Shown one piece after another: positions 7,241 through 7,377 of a stretch of 7,377 bases of DNA. Source of the stretch: an uncultured Parabacteroides sp. (lineage in GTDB: Bacteria; Bacteroidota; Bacteroidia; Bacteroidales; Tannerellaceae); contig CAMTPG010000127.1 in the NCBI GenBank assembly GCA_947074335.1, forward strand, positions 1 to 7,377. Direction: 5' to 3'. The translations under genes were made by a program, and so were the position numbers. How positions within the stretch are numbered: position 1 is the first letter of the stretch; each line of letters starts with the position of its first letter. Under the pieces are notes generated by a model that ran no database searches, was not told where the DNA came from, and was given only the letters and a program-made list of their open reading frames with translations.

Positions 7241-7331
7241 ATAATTAGTTTTTTAATATTCAGTGATACATTTAAAATAACAATTGATGCGATTAAATGG
7301 TTTATTCAGATTAATTATGTTCAAAGAATAA
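7241..7331 (-). promoter_or_regulatory. AT-rich leader and presumed promoter region of the MFS gene
   Basis: These 91 bp lie between the transporter start codon and a strong terminator hairpin, so the gene's promoter should fall here. On the minus strand there is a loose resemblance to the Bacteroidota -7 element (tattctttg near 7320-7330, with three rather than two bases between TA and TTTG). No properly spaced upstream TTTG is seen outside the hairpin. No operator-like inverted repeat was found. The location is inferred from layout, not from a clear motif. Confidence 0.35.
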
Positions 7332-7368
7332 AGAAAAAGTCGTTCGAATTATTCAAACGACTTTTTCT
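7332..7368. terminator. Strong, probably bidirectional terminator hairpin
   Basis: A perfect 13-bp stem pairs 7332-7344 (agaaaaagtcgtt) with 7356-7368 (aacgactttttct) around a short loop that can pair further after one mismatch. Both arms end in a run of five A or T, so U-rich RNA ends form on either strand. On the minus strand the flank continues ctttttctttattc. No gene in this window ends at it from the left, so it most likely terminates a minus-strand gene beyond the right edge, insulating the transporter promoter. Confidence 0.78.
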
Positions 7369-7377
7369 GATAATATC

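Overview
The window looks like part of a Bacteroidota (probably Bacteroidales) chromosome. The evidence is a moderately AT-rich composition, start codons preceded by A/T-rich leaders with no Shine-Dalgarno sequence, and proteins that closely resemble Porphyromonas-type dipeptidyl peptidase 5 (DPP5). These assignments come from motif reading and family knowledge; no database search was possible.

Positions 1-5566 hold three tandem, same-strand paralogs of an S9 (prolyl oligopeptidase, S9C/DPP5-like) serine peptidase. The first has lost its 5' end to the window edge. The other two are complete at 682 and 692 residues. The gaps between them are 9 bp (or 21 bp with a later start) and 13 bp, so they are almost certainly one operon. 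Each copy keeps the Ser-Asp-His triad, and the two complete copies have a beta-propeller-like N-terminal half. Neither complete copy has a recognisable signal peptide. All three carry many shared cysteines around the active site, which suggests cytoplasmic enzymes rather than the periplasmic form known from Porphyromonas gingivalis.

Positions 5567-5992 are non-coding, apart from a doubtful 28-codon ORF. In order they hold a strong Rho-independent terminator for the peptidase operon (5618-5660), an unusual cluster of overlapping, mutually exclusive hairpins built from a repeated 15-base motif (5788-5876), and a hairpin that fits the terminator of the convergent gene (5917-5964).

Positions 5993-7240 on the minus strand encode a 12-segment major facilitator superfamily transporter of unknown substrate. 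Its short AT-rich upstream region ends at another strong, probably bidirectional terminator hairpin (7332-7368), which isolates it from whatever lies beyond the right edge.

A tentative functional reading is that the peptidases release dipeptides from the N-termini of oligopeptides inside the cell. The transporter could move a related peptide or amino acid, but it is convergent and separately terminated, so this link is only a guess. The clearest unusual points are the tandem triplication of apparently cytosolic DPP5-like enzymes, their mosaic sequence identity, and the nested hairpin cluster.
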